Shown: positions 1-8,815, numbered from the stretch's first letter. The stretch is 64,000 nt of DNA from JACNKJ01 sp964344565 (GCA_964344565.1 CAYFNT010000003.1:124001-188000), one strand, 5' to 3'. Numbers and translations: made by a program. Notes: generated by a model not told the origin, from the sequence alone.

Positions 1-84
1 CGGCGCCGGGTCAGTCGTACACCCGACGAACCAGAGGCTCATCGCCATTACGGCGATAAAGCCAATGAAAAGCTTCCGTGTCAT
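1..84 (-). CDS. Lipoprotein, N-terminal part only (runs off the window)
   Basis: The ATG at 84 reads MTRKLFIGFIAVMAMSLWFVGC followed by TTDPAP. This is a lipoprotein signal peptide: KK/R-type n-region, hydrophobic core, and lipobox F-V-G-C with the lipidated Cys at residue 22. A purine-rich GAGGAGAGAGG ribosome-binding site sits a few bases upstream of the ATG. The protein should be exported and anchored by signal peptidase II. The mature part lies outside the window, so its function is unknown. Confidence 0.7.
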   Translation of the reverse strand, partial: MTRKLFIGFIAVMAMSLWFVGCTTDPAP

Positions 85-437
85 TTTGTTCCTCTCTCCT
101 CTTCAGGTAAGCTGCCCGTAAACGACACACCGAAACTGGGCAGACACGCAATTACGGCCACCCCTGGGAGGTGACCATTTCGGAGTTTTGCCAAATCGGA
201 AAAACCCGTCAATCTATTTCTAAATCCAAAGTTAACTTCGACATCCTCGGTCCTGAAAAGGCCGCGGAAAGGATCTTCAGATTCCCTAATCGCGTCAAGC
301 GGTAACTTGTCTCTTCCACAAAAAAAGAGAAGTCCCGCTGAAACGCTTCAAAGGAACCCTCTGGGTGATCAAGGACCGGGGCGGGGAGTCAAGCAGGGTG
401 GGCCGATCCTTTGCCCGATGCTCGGGCCTATGTCAGG
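85..437. other. 353-base gap between lipoprotein start and tRNA-Phe
   Basis: No convincing open reading frame lies here. The stretch is more AT-rich than its surroundings and must carry the promoter of the minus-strand lipoprotein gene. Several TTGAC-like hexamers occur (for example near 228 and 297 on the minus strand), but none has a good -10 at proper spacing. A 6-bp hairpin (413-418 with 422-427) directly 3' of the tRNA could aid termination or processing, though it lacks a clear T-run. A run of seven T on the minus strand lies near 320-326. Confidence 0.5.
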
Positions 438-510
438 TGCGAAGGGACGGAATCGAACCGCCGACACGTGAGTTTTCAGCCCACTGCTCTACCGACTGAG
501 CTACCTTCGC
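438..510 (-). tRNA. tRNA-Phe (GAA)
   Basis: Read on the minus strand, this is a complete 73-nt cloverleaf. The acceptor stem GCGAAGG/CCTTCGC is perfect. The D-arm GCTC/GAGC is present. The anticodon stem GTGGG/CTCAC has one G-U pair and a loop CTGAAAA giving anticodon GAA. The T-arm has loop TTCGATT. The discriminator base is A, as expected for tRNA-Phe. CCA is not encoded (the next bases are CCT), so it must be added after transcription. Confidence 0.96.
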
Positions 511-568
511 AAGTCCGCCTACTCAAACAAATGAGGACGGGCCTGTCAAGCGGGTTACGCTCATGGAT

Positions 569-1522
569 TTATCGACGGTTGAGGAAATTCCAGGCAGATT
601 CGATGATGTCGCTCAACTCCGTCTTCTCCGCGCGCCAAGCTAGCAGTTCCCATGCCTTTCGGACATCGGCCACCAGGAGGGCCGGATCGCCCTCCCTTCT
701 TGCCGTTTCAGACACATTCAGGGGCATTCCGGTCACATTTTTGACGCAGTCGAGGACCTCCCTGACCGAAAACCCGCTGCCGGTGCCCAGATTCAAGGCA
801 GTTCGAAGGCCGTCCCCCAAGGCTTCCAAGGCTTTAAGGTGCGCAGCGGCCAGATCCTCCAGGTGGATGTAGTCGCGGATGCAGGTGCCGTCGGGGGTCG
901 GGTAGTCCGTGCCGAAGAGCCCCAGCTCTCCGCCGGAGGCCGCGGCCTCCAGGGCCAGGGGGATCAGATGGGTCTCCGGATCGTGACGCTCGCCGTGGTC
1001 GTCCAGGCCGCCGGCCGCGTTGAAGTAACGCAGGCTGGCGAAGTCGAGATCCAGTCCGGGAGCCACGTGCTCCAGGGTCTCCTCGATGGCCAGCTTGGTT
1101 CCGCCGTAGGGATTCACCGGCCGGCGGGGGTCGTCCTCCTTGAAGGGGCGTCCCTCTCCGGCGCCGTAGACCGCCGCCGACGAGGAGAAGATGAGCTTTC
1201 GCACCGGGCTCTCCGCCACCGCCTCCATGAGGGCCAGGAAGCCCCCGAGGTTCTCGCGGTAGTAACCCACGGGATCGGCAATGGAGTCGGACACGATGCT
1301 CAGGGCGGCGAAGTGCACCACCGCCTCGCTGCCGGCCAGGAGTTCGTCGACCCGGTCCCGTTGGCGGATATCCCCCTCCACGAAGCGGGCCGCCTCGGGC
1401 ACCGCGTCCCGGTGGCCGGTACTGAGGTTGTCCAGCACGGTGACCTCGTGCCCCGCCGCCAGGGCGTTGCGCACGAAGGCGCCGCCGATGTATCCCGCGC
1501 CGCCGGTGACCAGTAGCCTCAT
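569..1522 (-). CDS. galE: UDP-glucose 4-epimerase
   Basis: Interconverts UDP-glucose and UDP-galactose (Leloir pathway; supplies galactose for surface polysaccharide). This 317-residue NAD-dependent extended SDR has the Rossmann motif TGGAGYIGG at residues 6-14, the catalytic serine in SSSAAVYG (S115), and the YxxxK pair Y139/K143 in NPYGGTK. Length matches the family (~320-340). I chose the ATG at 1522 because MRLLVTGG is the usual GalE start, a GGAGGA site precedes it, and the ATGA overlaps the uvrA stop, suggesting translational coupling. Other NDP-sugar epimerases share the fold, but the motif set fits GalE best. Confidence 0.9.
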   Translation of the reverse strand: MRLLVTGGAGYIGGAFVRNALAAGHEVTVLDNLSTGHRDAVPEAARFVEGDIRQRDRVDELLAGSEAVVHFAALSIVSDSIADPVGYYRENLGGFLALMEAVAESPVRKLIFSSSAAVYGAGEGRPFKEDDPRRPVNPYGGTKLAIEETLEHVAPGLDLDFASLRYFNAAGGLDDHGERHDPETHLIPLALEAAASGGELGLFGTDYPTPDGTCIRDYIHLEDLAAAHLKALEALGDGLRTALNLGTGSGFSVREVLDCVKNVTGMPLNVSETARREGDPALLVADVRKAWELLAWRAEKTELSDIIESAWNFLNRR

Positions 1523-4308
1523 GCGCTCCTCCTCCGATCCTTGACCCACGGTGCAAGGTATTGTCCCGTAAGGGATTGTTTCGCTTTCGCCACCTCTTCG
1601 GGACTGCCCTGGGCCACGATGCGGCCGCCGGCGTCCCCTCCCTCGGGGCCCAGGTCGATGATGTGATCGCTGGCCAGGAGCACCTGCAGGTTGTGCTCCA
1701 CCACCAGCAGGGAGTGGCCGGCCTTGAGCAGGCGCTGGAAGACGGCCAGGAGCATGCGCACGTCCTGGGGGTGCAGACCCACCGTAGGTTCATCCAGCAC
1801 ATAGAGATAGCGTTCCTTGCCCGGCTGGGCGAGCTCCCGCGCGATCTTCAGGCGCTGGCTCTCGCCCCCCGAGAGACTGCTGGCGCCCTGGCCCAGGGGC
1901 AGGTAGCCCAGACCCACCCGGTGGAGCATCCAGAGCTTCTCACCCAGGGCGTGGCGCCCGGAGAAGAAGTGGATGGCCTCGTCCACGGTGAGGTCGAGCA
2001 CCTCGGCGATGTTGCGCCCCTTGTAGCGGACCTCCAGGGACTCGGGCCGGAAGCGGCTGCCCTGGCAGCTCTCGCAGGGCACGAAGAGATCGGCCATGAA
2101 GACCATCTCCAGCTTCACCGAACCCAGGCCCTGGCACTCGGGGCAACGCCCCTCCTTGCTGTTGAAGGAGAAGTTCGTGGCCCCCATGCGCCGGGACGCG
2201 GCATCGGGCAGATCGGCGAAGATCTCCCGGATGTGCTGGAAGGCGCCGATGTAGGTGGCCGGATTGCTCCGCGGGCTCTTGCCCAGGGGGCTCTGATCCA
2301 CCACCCGCACTTCGCTCACCCGTTCGGCGCCGCGCAGGCGGGTGTAGGGATCCTCCGGCCGCGCCTTGCCACCGCCCCGCTGGAGGGCGGGCACCAGCAC
2401 CCCGGAGACCAGGCTGGTCTTGCCCGAGCCGGAGACCCCGGACACGGCCACCAGCTGCCCCAGGGGGATCTCCACGTCCACGTCCTTGAGATTGTGCAGG
2501 CTGGCCCCTTCGAGCTTCAGAGCGCCCTTGGCCTTGCGGCGGGCATCGCCGCCGGGCACCAGGATTTCCTTCTTGCGCAGGAAGCGCAGGGTGGCGCTGG
2601 GATGCTCGTGGTCCACCCTGGGCAGCTTGTTCAGCGGACCCTGATAGACGGTCTCGCCGCCCTGGGCGCCACTGCCGGGGCCGAGATCCAGCAGCTGATC
2701 GGCCCGGGCGATGAGATCCAGGTCGTGCTCCACCACCAGCACGCTGTTGCCCTTCTCCCGCAGGTCCTCGAGGGTCTCCAGCAGGCGCTCGGTGTCCCGG
2801 GCGTGCAGGCCGACGGTGGGCTCGTCCAGGGCGTAGACCGTATCGGTGAGGTGGCTGCCCAGGGCGTTGGCCAGATGGATGCGCTGGAATTCCCCGCCGG
2901 AGAGGGTGCGGGTGAGGCGATCGAGGGTGAGGTAGTGCAGACCCATGCGTACGAGAAAACCCAGGCGGCCGCGAAGTTCCTCGAGCACGCGGTCCACGCC
3001 CAGCGCCTTGCCGTCCCCGAGCCCGAATTCCTCGATGACGCCTTCGGCCCGTCCCAGGGACAGGCGGTTGAAGGCGGGCAGGGTCCAGTCCCCCAGCCTC
3101 ACCGAGGAGACCTCGGGCCGGAGCCTGCTGCCCTCGCAGTCGGGGCAGTCCTGCTCGGACATGAATCGCCGGGAGTAGAAGCGCGCGTACTTCTTGTAGC
3201 CCTTGGCGCGCACGCCCTCCAGCCATGGGACGACTCCCTTGAAGCCGCGTTTCCCGTGCAGCAGCTTCTCGCGCACGGGTTCGGGCAGGGAGCGGAAGCT
3301 GGAGTTCGTGGGAATGCCGTTCTCGCGGCAGTAGCTCAGGAGCTTCTCTTGAAAATGGTCGAAGCGGCGGGAGGCCCAGGGGGCCAGAGCGCCGTCCTCC
3401 AGGGAGGCCTTGGGATCGGGCACGATGAGCGCCTCGTCGAACTCGAGGGTGTTGCCGTAGCCTCGGCAGCGCGGGCACGCGCCCTCGCTGTGCTGGAAGC
3501 TGAAGAACTGCGGTCCGGGTTCGGGCAGCTCCACCTCGCACCAGGGGCAGTGGGATCCTTCCGCATAGCGCGCGATCTCCTCGCCGCCCCTGTCGTGGGC
3601 GGCCACGCGCCCCTCGTCCTCGCGATAGGATGTCTCCACGGCCTCGGCCAGGCGGCTGCGGTTCTCCTCGTCCAGGCGGATGCGGTCGGCCAGCACCTGC
3701 AGCTTGCCGCTCTTGAGTTCCTTGCCGGGCAGATCCTCCAGCTTGCGCACCTTGCCGCCGGCCAGCACGCGGGTGTAGCCCCGGGTGAGCAGCAGCTCGC
3801 GCAGGGCCTCCGGATCGGCCCCCTCGCGAATCCGGAAGGGAAAGACCAGCAGCACGTCGCGACCCGGATGCTCGGCCAGCAGGTGATCGGCCACCTCGGC
3901 GGGACTGTCCCGCCGCACCTCCCGCCCGCAGCTCGGGCAGTACTGGGTGCCGGCCCGGGCGAAGAGCAGGCGCATGAAGTCTGCGATCTCGGTGTAGGTG
4001 GACACGGTGGAGCGGGAGTGCAACACCGTGTTCTTCTGCCGGATGGCCACCGCGGGGCCGATGCCTTCGAGGGAATCCAGTTCGGGCCGGCGCAGGCGTT
4101 CGAGGAACTGGCGGGTGTAGGTGGAGAGGCTCTCCACGTAGCGGCGCTGCCCTTCGGCGTAGATGGTGTCGAAGAGCAGGCTGCTCTTGCCCGAGCCGCT
4201 CACGCCGGAGATCACCACGAGCTGCCCGCGGGGAATGTCCAGATCGAGGTTCTTCAGGTTGTTCTCGCGCGCGCCGCGGAGACGGATGAAGTCCATGGGC
4301 CCGTCCAT
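1519..4308 (-). CDS. uvrA: UvrA-family excinuclease ABC subunit A (possible paralog)
   Basis: Damage-sensing ATPase of nucleotide excision repair, 929 residues. It has two ABC modules: first Walker A GVSGSGKSS near residue 35 and second VSGSGKTS near 630. ABC signatures are LSGGEFQR and LSGGESQR, with Walker B YALDEPTVGLH and YVLDEPTVGLH. Zinc-binding Cys pairs are CPSC (~125), CPWC...CPRC (~257-280) and CPEC...CESC (~735-760). The HSRSTVSTYTEIAD segment differs from the NPRSTV form usual in housekeeping UvrA, so it may be a second UvrA class. No uvrB or uvrC is nearby. The start could also be the in-frame ATG at 4296. Its stop overlaps galE by ATGA. Confidence 0.9.
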   Translation of the reverse strand: MDGPMDFIRLRGARENNLKNLDLDIPRGQLVVISGVSGSGKSSLLFDTIYAEGQRRYVESLSTYTRQFLERLRRPELDSLEGIGPAVAIRQKNTVLHSRSTVSTYTEIADFMRLLFARAGTQYCPSCGREVRRDSPAEVADHLLAEHPGRDVLLVFPFRIREGADPEALRELLLTRGYTRVLAGGKVRKLEDLPGKELKSGKLQVLADRIRLDEENRSRLAEAVETSYREDEGRVAAHDRGGEEIARYAEGSHCPWCEVELPEPGPQFFSFQHSEGACPRCRGYGNTLEFDEALIVPDPKASLEDGALAPWASRRFDHFQEKLLSYCRENGIPTNSSFRSLPEPVREKLLHGKRGFKGVVPWLEGVRAKGYKKYARFYSRRFMSEQDCPDCEGSRLRPEVSSVRLGDWTLPAFNRLSLGRAEGVIEEFGLGDGKALGVDRVLEELRGRLGFLVRMGLHYLTLDRLTRTLSGGEFQRIHLANALGSHLTDTVYALDEPTVGLHARDTERLLETLEDLREKGNSVLVVEHDLDLIARADQLLDLGPGSGAQGGETVYQGPLNKLPRVDHEHPSATLRFLRKKEILVPGGDARRKAKGALKLEGASLHNLKDVDVEIPLGQLVAVSGVSGSGKTSLVSGVLVPALQRGGGKARPEDPYTRLRGAERVSEVRVVDQSPLGKSPRSNPATYIGAFQHIREIFADLPDAASRRMGATNFSFNSKEGRCPECQGLGSVKLEMVFMADLFVPCESCQGSRFRPESLEVRYKGRNIAEVLDLTVDEAIHFFSGRHALGEKLWMLHRVGLGYLPLGQGASSLSGGESQRLKIARELAQPGKERYLYVLDEPTVGLHPQDVRMLLAVFQRLLKAGHSLLVVEHNLQVLLASDHIIDLGPEGGDAGGRIVAQGSPEEVAKAKQSLTGQYLAPWVKDRRRSA

Positions 4309-4398
4309 GGCTAAAGTGATCTTCGAAAGTAGCAGATGATTCGCGGGCGATCAACCTGCCGTCTGGCCATCGCCTCGGGCAGCTGCTATGGTGCCGCC

Positions 4399-5256
4399 AT
4401 GTCCGACTTCCCCGCGAAAGAATTCCAGGCGCTCTGGAAAACCCTCGAGCGCTTGCTGGCGCCCGACGGCTGTCCCTGGGACCGCAAGCAGACCGCCGCC
4501 GATCTCTCCCGCTACCTGGTCGAGGAGGGACAGGAATGGCGCGACGCCGTGGCCTCGGGCGAGGCCGCCCACCAGGCCGAGGAGCTCGGCGACCTGGCCT
4601 ACCTGCTGCTCTTCGCCATCCAGCGCCTGCAGGCCGACGAGAGCATCCCGCCCGGCGAGGCTCCGCGCCTGGCCGACGAGAAGCTGAGGCGCAGGCATCC
4701 GGATCTCTTCGGCGAGGCCGAACGGGCCGGCAGCGTGGAGGCGCAGACCCGCCGCTGGGATGACATCAAGCGCGAGGAGCGCGGCGGGGAGGAAGGCCTG
4801 CTGAGGCCCCTGCCCCGAAGCATGGGCGCCCTGGCCAAGGCCCACCGCTACCAGGACAAGGCCGCCACCGTGGGATTCGACTGGCCCGATCTGGCCGGCG
4901 TGCTCGCCAAGCTCCACGAGGAATTCGGCGAGCTGCAAGTGGAACTGAAGCCCCTGGCAGCGCGCCGGACGCCGCCCGGCGAGGGATGCCCCTCCGAGCG
5001 ATTCCGCCGGGAGCTGGATCCGGACTCCGTCGAGCGGGTGCGCGACGAGATCGGCGACCTCTTCTTCGTGCTGGCCAATCTCTGCCGATGGCTGGACATG
5101 GATGCCGAGGACGTGGCCGAGAAGGCCAATGCCAAGTTCCTCCGTCGCTTCGGCGGCATGGAGAAGCGCCTCGGCGAGAACGGCGCCCGCCTGGAGGATT
5201 CGAGTCTGGAGGAGATGGAGGCCCAGTGGCAGGCCTTCAAGAGCGAGGCCGAGTAG
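4399..5256 (+). CDS. mazG: MazG nucleoside triphosphate pyrophosphohydrolase
   Basis: Hydrolyses (d)NTPs to NMP and pyrophosphate, for house-cleaning of aberrant nucleotides or control of (p)ppGpp. The 285-residue protein has the MazG hallmarks in both tandem all-alpha domains. The N-terminal domain has CPWDRKQT, an EEGQEW metal-binding helix, EELGDLAYLLLF and RRHPDLFG. The C-terminal domain has FDWPDLAGVLAKLHEEFGEL then RDEIGDLFFVLANL and KANAKFLRRF. About 25 extra residues separate the two metal-binding helices of domain two. MSDFPAKEF at 4399 is chosen because the longer frame has no similarity upstream. Divergent from uvrA (90 bp) and convergent with the next gene (6 bp apart). Confidence 0.93.
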   Translation: MSDFPAKEFQALWKTLERLLAPDGCPWDRKQTAADLSRYLVEEGQEWRDAVASGEAAHQAEELGDLAYLLLFAIQRLQADESIPPGEAPRLADEKLRRRHPDLFGEAERAGSVEAQTRRWDDIKREERGGEEGLLRPLPRSMGALAKAHRYQDKAATVGFDWPDLAGVLAKLHEEFGELQVELKPLAARRTPPGEGCPSERFRRELDPDSVERVRDEIGDLFFVLANLCRWLDMDAEDVAEKANAKFLRRFGGMEKRLGENGARLEDSSLEEMEAQWQAFKSEAE

Positions 5257-5262
5257 CTTCCC

Positions 5263-6216
5263 CTAGAAATCCCAGTCGCGGCTGATGCCCAGGGACTGCA
5301 CCACCCTCGGGTAGTGGGGCGCGAAGTCCGTGTCGAACTCGTCGCGGGACAGGTTCATGTCAACCAGCAGCAACAGGCGCATGTCCCGGGGCAGCCGGGT
5401 GCGCAGACCGAAGGCGAGTTGCCAGAGGTTCTCGCGCCAGTGCATGCCCAGATCCTCGTGGTAGCCCTCCACCGACAGTTCCCCGAAGAGTTCGCTGCCC
5501 TCGCTTTCGAATCGCAGTCCCAGGCCGAAGAGGGTCTGGTCCAGGGGCAGATCCTCGCCGGCGGGATAGTAGTGCGGGAAGGGCATCCAGGGATCATCCG
5601 GATCGGCGGAGGGCGCGAAACCCGAACCCTCCGTGCCGCGATTGAGACGCCGGCCGACCACGAGGCTGATCCAGCTACGGGGAAATCGATGCCCGTCGGC
5701 GAAGCGCAGCTCGAGGATCCCGCGGGTCTCCAGCTCCTCGCCCCCGGGCTCGGGGCCGGGATAGCCCCCCGACTGGGGCGATCGCAGGTTCACCTGCGCC
5801 GCCAGGCGGAGTCGATCCCAGGGTAGGGGCGGCGAGAGCTTCAGGTAGAGATCCGCCGCGCCCAGGTCGCCGGTCCAGTCGCCGCCGCCGGTGGCCAGGT
5901 AGAGTTCGCCGTCGAGGGTGTCCACCGAGCGGTAACGCTGCCAGTAGGAGAACCCCGCCCCCAGCTCCAGGAAACCGCCGATGCCGAAGCCCGCGTCGAG
6001 GCGCGGCTGAAAGAAGTGGAATCGGGAGGCGCGACCCACATCCTGGTAGTAGTAGCTGCTGAGCAGCCGGAGTTCGAGTCGCGAGGAGGGCAGTGGCTCG
6101 GCCGAGGGCAGGCGCAAGAGGCCGGTGCTCTCGGGCATGCCGAAGCCGGCCCAGGCCGGGCCGGCTCCCAATAGGATCATGCAGACGCAGAGCAGCTGCC
6201 GCGTTCGCGCGGACAT
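5263..6216 (-). CDS. Exported hypothetical protein, likely outer-membrane barrel
   Basis: 317 residues with a signal peptide (MSARTRQLLCVCMILLGAGPAWA, cleavage after AWA). The mature part is rich in aromatic residues and in alternating polar/hydrophobic stretches (for example LELGAGFSYWQRYR and LRLAAQVNLRSP), ending ...SRDWDF with a terminal Phe as in many outer-membrane barrels. It resembles the DUF3187-like or general transporter-like barrels of Gram-negatives, but I cannot name the family. The ATG at 6216 overlaps the stop of the DUF1844 gene (TGATG), so they are probably translated together. Last gene of the XRE-cupin operon. Confidence 0.65.
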   Translation of the reverse strand: MSARTRQLLCVCMILLGAGPAWAGFGMPESTGLLRLPSAEPLPSSRLELRLLSSYYYQDVGRASRFHFFQPRLDAGFGIGGFLELGAGFSYWQRYRSVDTLDGELYLATGGGDWTGDLGAADLYLKLSPPLPWDRLRLAAQVNLRSPQSGGYPGPEPGGEELETRGILELRFADGHRFPRSWISLVVGRRLNRGTEGSGFAPSADPDDPWMPFPHYYPAGEDLPLDQTLFGLGLRFESEGSELFGELSVEGYHEDLGMHWRENLWQLAFGLRTRLPRDMRLLLLVDMNLSRDEFDTDFAPHYPRVVQSLGISRDWDF

Positions 6217-6530
6217 CAGTCTGCCGGCGCTTCTTCGGTCTCGGCGTCGGTGGCGCCCGCCTTCTCTCCGCCCTTCATCTCCTCCACGAAGTTCAGGCGC
6301 AGGAAGGTGATGGCCTCGCTGAGCGCCTGTTCCTCCTCCTTCGCCAGATTGCCGCGGGTCTTGCGTTCCAGCGACTCCAGCACCGCGATGGTTCCCTGCA
6401 CCGCTTCCAGGTTGCGCTCCACCTTGCCCGTGACGGGATCGGCCACCTTGCCCAGATGCGTGAGCCCGGCCTGGTGATGGGCCATGATCAGGCTGAGGAA
6501 ATTCATGTCCAGGGTCGTCTCGTCGCTCAC
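6216..6530 (-). CDS. DUF1844 family protein
   Basis: 104-residue all-helical protein matching the DUF1844 pattern: the start MSDETTLDMNFLSLIMAHHQ, then LTHLGKVADPVTGKVERNLEAV and an acidic tail. The family has no assigned role and is common in Gram-negative and FCB bacteria near translation or folate genes. The start is GTG at 6530 with AGGAGAG a few bases upstream. It lies 8 bp after the XRE-cupin gene and overlaps the following exported-protein gene by one base, in a four-gene operon. Confidence 0.85.
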   Translation of the reverse strand: MSDETTLDMNFLSLIMAHHQAGLTHLGKVADPVTGKVERNLEAVQGTIAVLESLERKTRGNLAKEEEQALSEAITFLRLNFVEEMKGGEKAGATDAETEEAPAD

Positions 6531-6538
6531 GATCTCTC

Positions 6539-7105
6539 CTACAGATTGTCCAGAAGGTGACGGCGCGTACTGACGAGGATGAAATCCACGCCCTCCTTGC
6601 CCGCGTTGGCCAGACGATGCTCCTGGACCTCGGTGAAGTGCAGGCTGTCCCCATCGCTGATCTGGAACTCCTCGTCGCCGGAGTTGAAGCTCAGCTTGCC
6701 CCGCTCGCAGAGAACGGTGACTTCTCCCGCGGCGTGGCTGGCCGTGAACTTGAGTTCCGATCCGCCGTCCAGATGGATCTTGTAGATCTGGAGGTGTCCG
6801 CCGGGGATGCCCTGGGTGAGCGGCTGATAGTGACCCGAGGTGCTGCTGAGGGGACTGCGCTCGCGCTCCTCGAAACGTATGCGGCTGACCTCTTCGAGGT
6901 TCCGGCTTTCGAGGAAGAAGGAGGTGTCCTTGCCCAGGGCACCGGCGATGCGCGAGAGCGCGCCCACCGTGGGACTGGTCTTGCCCCGTTCGATTTCCGA
7001 GATGTGCGTGGCCGAGACCTTGCTCGACGCTTCCACTTCCTTGAGGGTCATGCCGCGCGCCTTGCGCACGCGCTTGATCCGCTGTCCGAGTTCCTGAATT
7101 TCCAT
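6539..7105 (-). CDS. XRE-family regulator with C-terminal cupin (paralog 2)
   Basis: 188-residue DNA-binding regulator. It has an N-terminal helix-turn-helix of the Cro/C1 type (residues ~7-62, with SKVSATHISEIERGKTSP as the turn and recognition helix) and a C-terminal cupin barrel (~115-185, ending FTEVQEHRLANAG). Proteins of this PuuR/MerR-unrelated layout sense a small ligand with the cupin. Start at 7105 (MEIQELGQRIK) because AGGAGA lies 7-8 bases before it. It is a tandem paralog of the next gene upstream: same length, nearly identical HTH. Ligand unknown. Confidence 0.88.
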   Translation of the reverse strand: MEIQELGQRIKRVRKARGMTLKEVEASSKVSATHISEIERGKTSPTVGALSRIAGALGKDTSFFLESRNLEEVSRIRFEERERSPLSSTSGHYQPLTQGIPGGHLQIYKIHLDGGSELKFTASHAAGEVTVLCERGKLSFNSGDEEFQISDGDSLHFTEVQEHRLANAGKEGVDFILVSTRRHLLDNL

Positions 7106-7113
7106 CGTGTCTC

Positions 7114-7680
7114 CTAGATCTTGAAGCTGGGTACGGTGACGACCCAGGCTTCGCAAGGTCCCTCGCCGATGTTCTCGATGCGATGCGGGTTGGACGCGTG
7201 ATAGTGCAGGCTGTCGCCTTCCTTCAGCACGTACTGCTCCTGGTCCACGTGCACCTGCAGGATGCCCTTGAGCAGCAGGATGAACTCCTCGCCCTCGTGC
7301 CGGTTCACGTCGCCCGAGGACACGGCGCCCTTGCCCCAGGTCATCTTCATGAACGAGATTCGCGAGTGCGGGATGGGACCGGACAGGGATTCGATCTCCA
7401 CGGGCGGTTCCACGAAGCGGAAACGCCGGCGCTTGTTCTTCGCCACGATGCTGGTCACGGGAAGCTCGTCGGCCTCCACGAAGTAGGAAGGCTCCTCTCC
7501 CATGGCCTGGGCGATGCGAGTGAGCGCGCCTACGGTGGGACTGCTCTTGCCGCGCTCGATCTCGGAGATGTGCGTGGCCGACACGCCGCTGGTCTCCTCG
7601 ATCATCTTGAGCGTGAGTTTCTTCTCCAGGCGATGCCGTTTCAGGCGTTCGCCGATTTCGGTCTTATCCAATTGCTCCAT
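7114..7680 (-). CDS. XRE-family regulator with C-terminal cupin (paralog 1)
   Basis: 188 residues. HTH_XRE at ~10-65 (SGVSATHISEIERGKSSP) and cupin at ~115-180, with HEGEEFILLLKG and DSLHYHASNPHRIEN, where His/Glu residues could bind a metal. The ATG at 7680 is preferred over the GTG at 7686 because AGAGGTG gives a good ribosome-binding site for the ATG. First gene of the operon, with a TTGACC-17-TATTTT promoter just upstream. Cupins of this type often sense polyamines, amino acids or sugars, but the effector cannot be read from the sequence. Possibly autoregulated. Confidence 0.88.
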   Translation of the reverse strand: MEQLDKTEIGERLKRHRLEKKLTLKMIEETSGVSATHISEIERGKSSPTVGALTRIAQAMGEEPSYFVEADELPVTSIVAKNKRRRFRFVEPPVEIESLSGPIPHSRISFMKMTWGKGAVSSGDVNRHEGEEFILLLKGILQVHVDQEQYVLKEGDSLHYHASNPHRIENIGEGPCEAWVVTVPSFKI

Positions 7681-7730
7681 GATCACCTCTATGGGGATAG
7701 CGGGAGATTTCGGGCCTCGGGGTCGGGAAC

Positions 7731-7759
7731 AAAATAGAAAGACCCGCCGTTGCGGTCAA
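7731..7759 (-). promoter_or_regulatory. Sigma70-like promoter of the XRE-cupin operon
   Basis: On the minus strand TTGACC (7759-7754), a 17-base spacer, then TATTTT (7736-7731). The start of the first cupin regulator lies about 45 bases downstream of the expected transcription start. Five of six and four of six consensus positions match at optimal spacing. Confidence 0.6.
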
Positions 7760-7810
7760 GATTTCATAAGGGATTTCTGATTCCTGGGGAAAATATCCGA
7801 TAAAAGCCGA

Positions 7811-8815
7811 TTACTCCCTGATATCGTCGACTCGCCGGAAACGGACCAGTTTTTCCAGTAGATCCCGCAGATAGACCAGTCCCAGGGCGCTGCCGTCCAG
7901 GTCGGTGACCACTGCGAACTTGCTGTGGGTGAACTGGAGCTCGTCGATGAGATCCAGCAGGGGACGGCTGGCCGGAACGCTGCGCAGGGAGCCCGCGAGC
8001 TGCTCCAGGGGACGCTCGGGGGGCTGTCCCAGCAGCTTGAGCGATGACACGAAGCCTTCCAGACGGGAGCTGCCCTCGCGGAAGAGGAAGACCCGGGACG
8101 GCATGCTCCCCTCCCGATGATCCAGCAGCTCGCCCACCTTCCCCTCCATGGGAAAGAGGGTGAGATCGGACAGGGGACGCATGAGCGAGCGGGCGGTGAG
8201 CCGATTCAGCAGGGCGATGCGATTGATGAGGATCTCTTCCTCCTGGGCCACCGCCCCCTCCTCCCGGCCGGTCTCCACGTGGAGCCGCACGGTCTCCCAG
8301 CTCAGGGGGATCTCGCCGCGGGAGGGCCCGCCGGCCACCAGGCGTCCCAGCTGCCGGCTCAGGTTCTCCAGGAGCCAGAGCACGGGCCAGAGCAGTCCCG
8401 CCAGGGGAACGATGAGCGGAGAGACCCAGCGGGTGAAGCGGTCGGCGTAGACGCTGCCCAGGCCCTTGGGCAGCACCTCTCCGAGGATCAGCACGGTGGG
8501 AGCGATCCAGAGGGTGGAGATGAAGTCCACGCCCGCGCTGGGCAGGATCCAGCCCCGGCCCCTCAGGAAGCTCTCGGTGAGCACCACCGCCGTGACCGAA
8601 GCCAGGACGTTGAAGACGTTGGTGCCCAGCAGCAGCACGGCCAGCATGCGCTCCGGGAAACGATAGACGCGCTCGGCCAGGCCGCCCAGACGACGGCCTT
8701 CCTCCCGCGCCACCCGCTGGCGCATGCGGTTGCTCGAGACCACGGCGGTCTCGCTGCCCGAGAAGAAGGCGGATCCCAGGATCGAGATCAGCAGCAGTAT
8801 CAACCAGGCGCTCAT
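7811..8815 (-). CDS. CNNM-domain membrane protein with CBS pair, no CorC tail
   Basis: 334 residues. The N-terminal CNNM (DUF21) transmembrane domain (residues 1-~175) begins with LILLLISILGSAFFSGSETA, the SGSE motif typical of the family, followed by ILGEVLPKGLGS. It is followed by a degenerate CBS pair (~205-325). The usual C-terminal CorC_HlyC domain is missing. Family members transport or sense Mg2+/Co2+ or Na+. It overlaps the larger CNNM gene by ATGA, so the two may form a hetero-oligomer. Confidence 0.85.
   Translation of the reverse strand: MSAWLILLLISILGSAFFSGSETAVVSSNRMRQRVAREEGRRLGGLAERVYRFPERMLAVLLLGTNVFNVLASVTAVVLTESFLRGRGWILPSAGVDFISTLWIAPTVLILGEVLPKGLGSVYADRFTRWVSPLIVPLAGLLWPVLWLLENLSRQLGRLVAGGPSRGEIPLSWETVRLHVETGREEGAVAQEEEILINRIALLNRLTARSLMRPLSDLTLFPMEGKVGELLDHREGSMPSRVFLFREGSSRLEGFVSSLKLLGQPPERPLEQLAGSLRSVPASRPLLDLIDELQFTHSKFAVVTDLDGSALGLVYLRDLLEKLVRFRRVDDIRE

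Noticed and set aside
1561..4314. 917-residue open frame on the opposite strand of uvrA
   Set aside because: Its protein is low complexity (Ala, Gly, His, Leu) with no motif. It is the antisense shadow expected from a GC-rich codon pattern.
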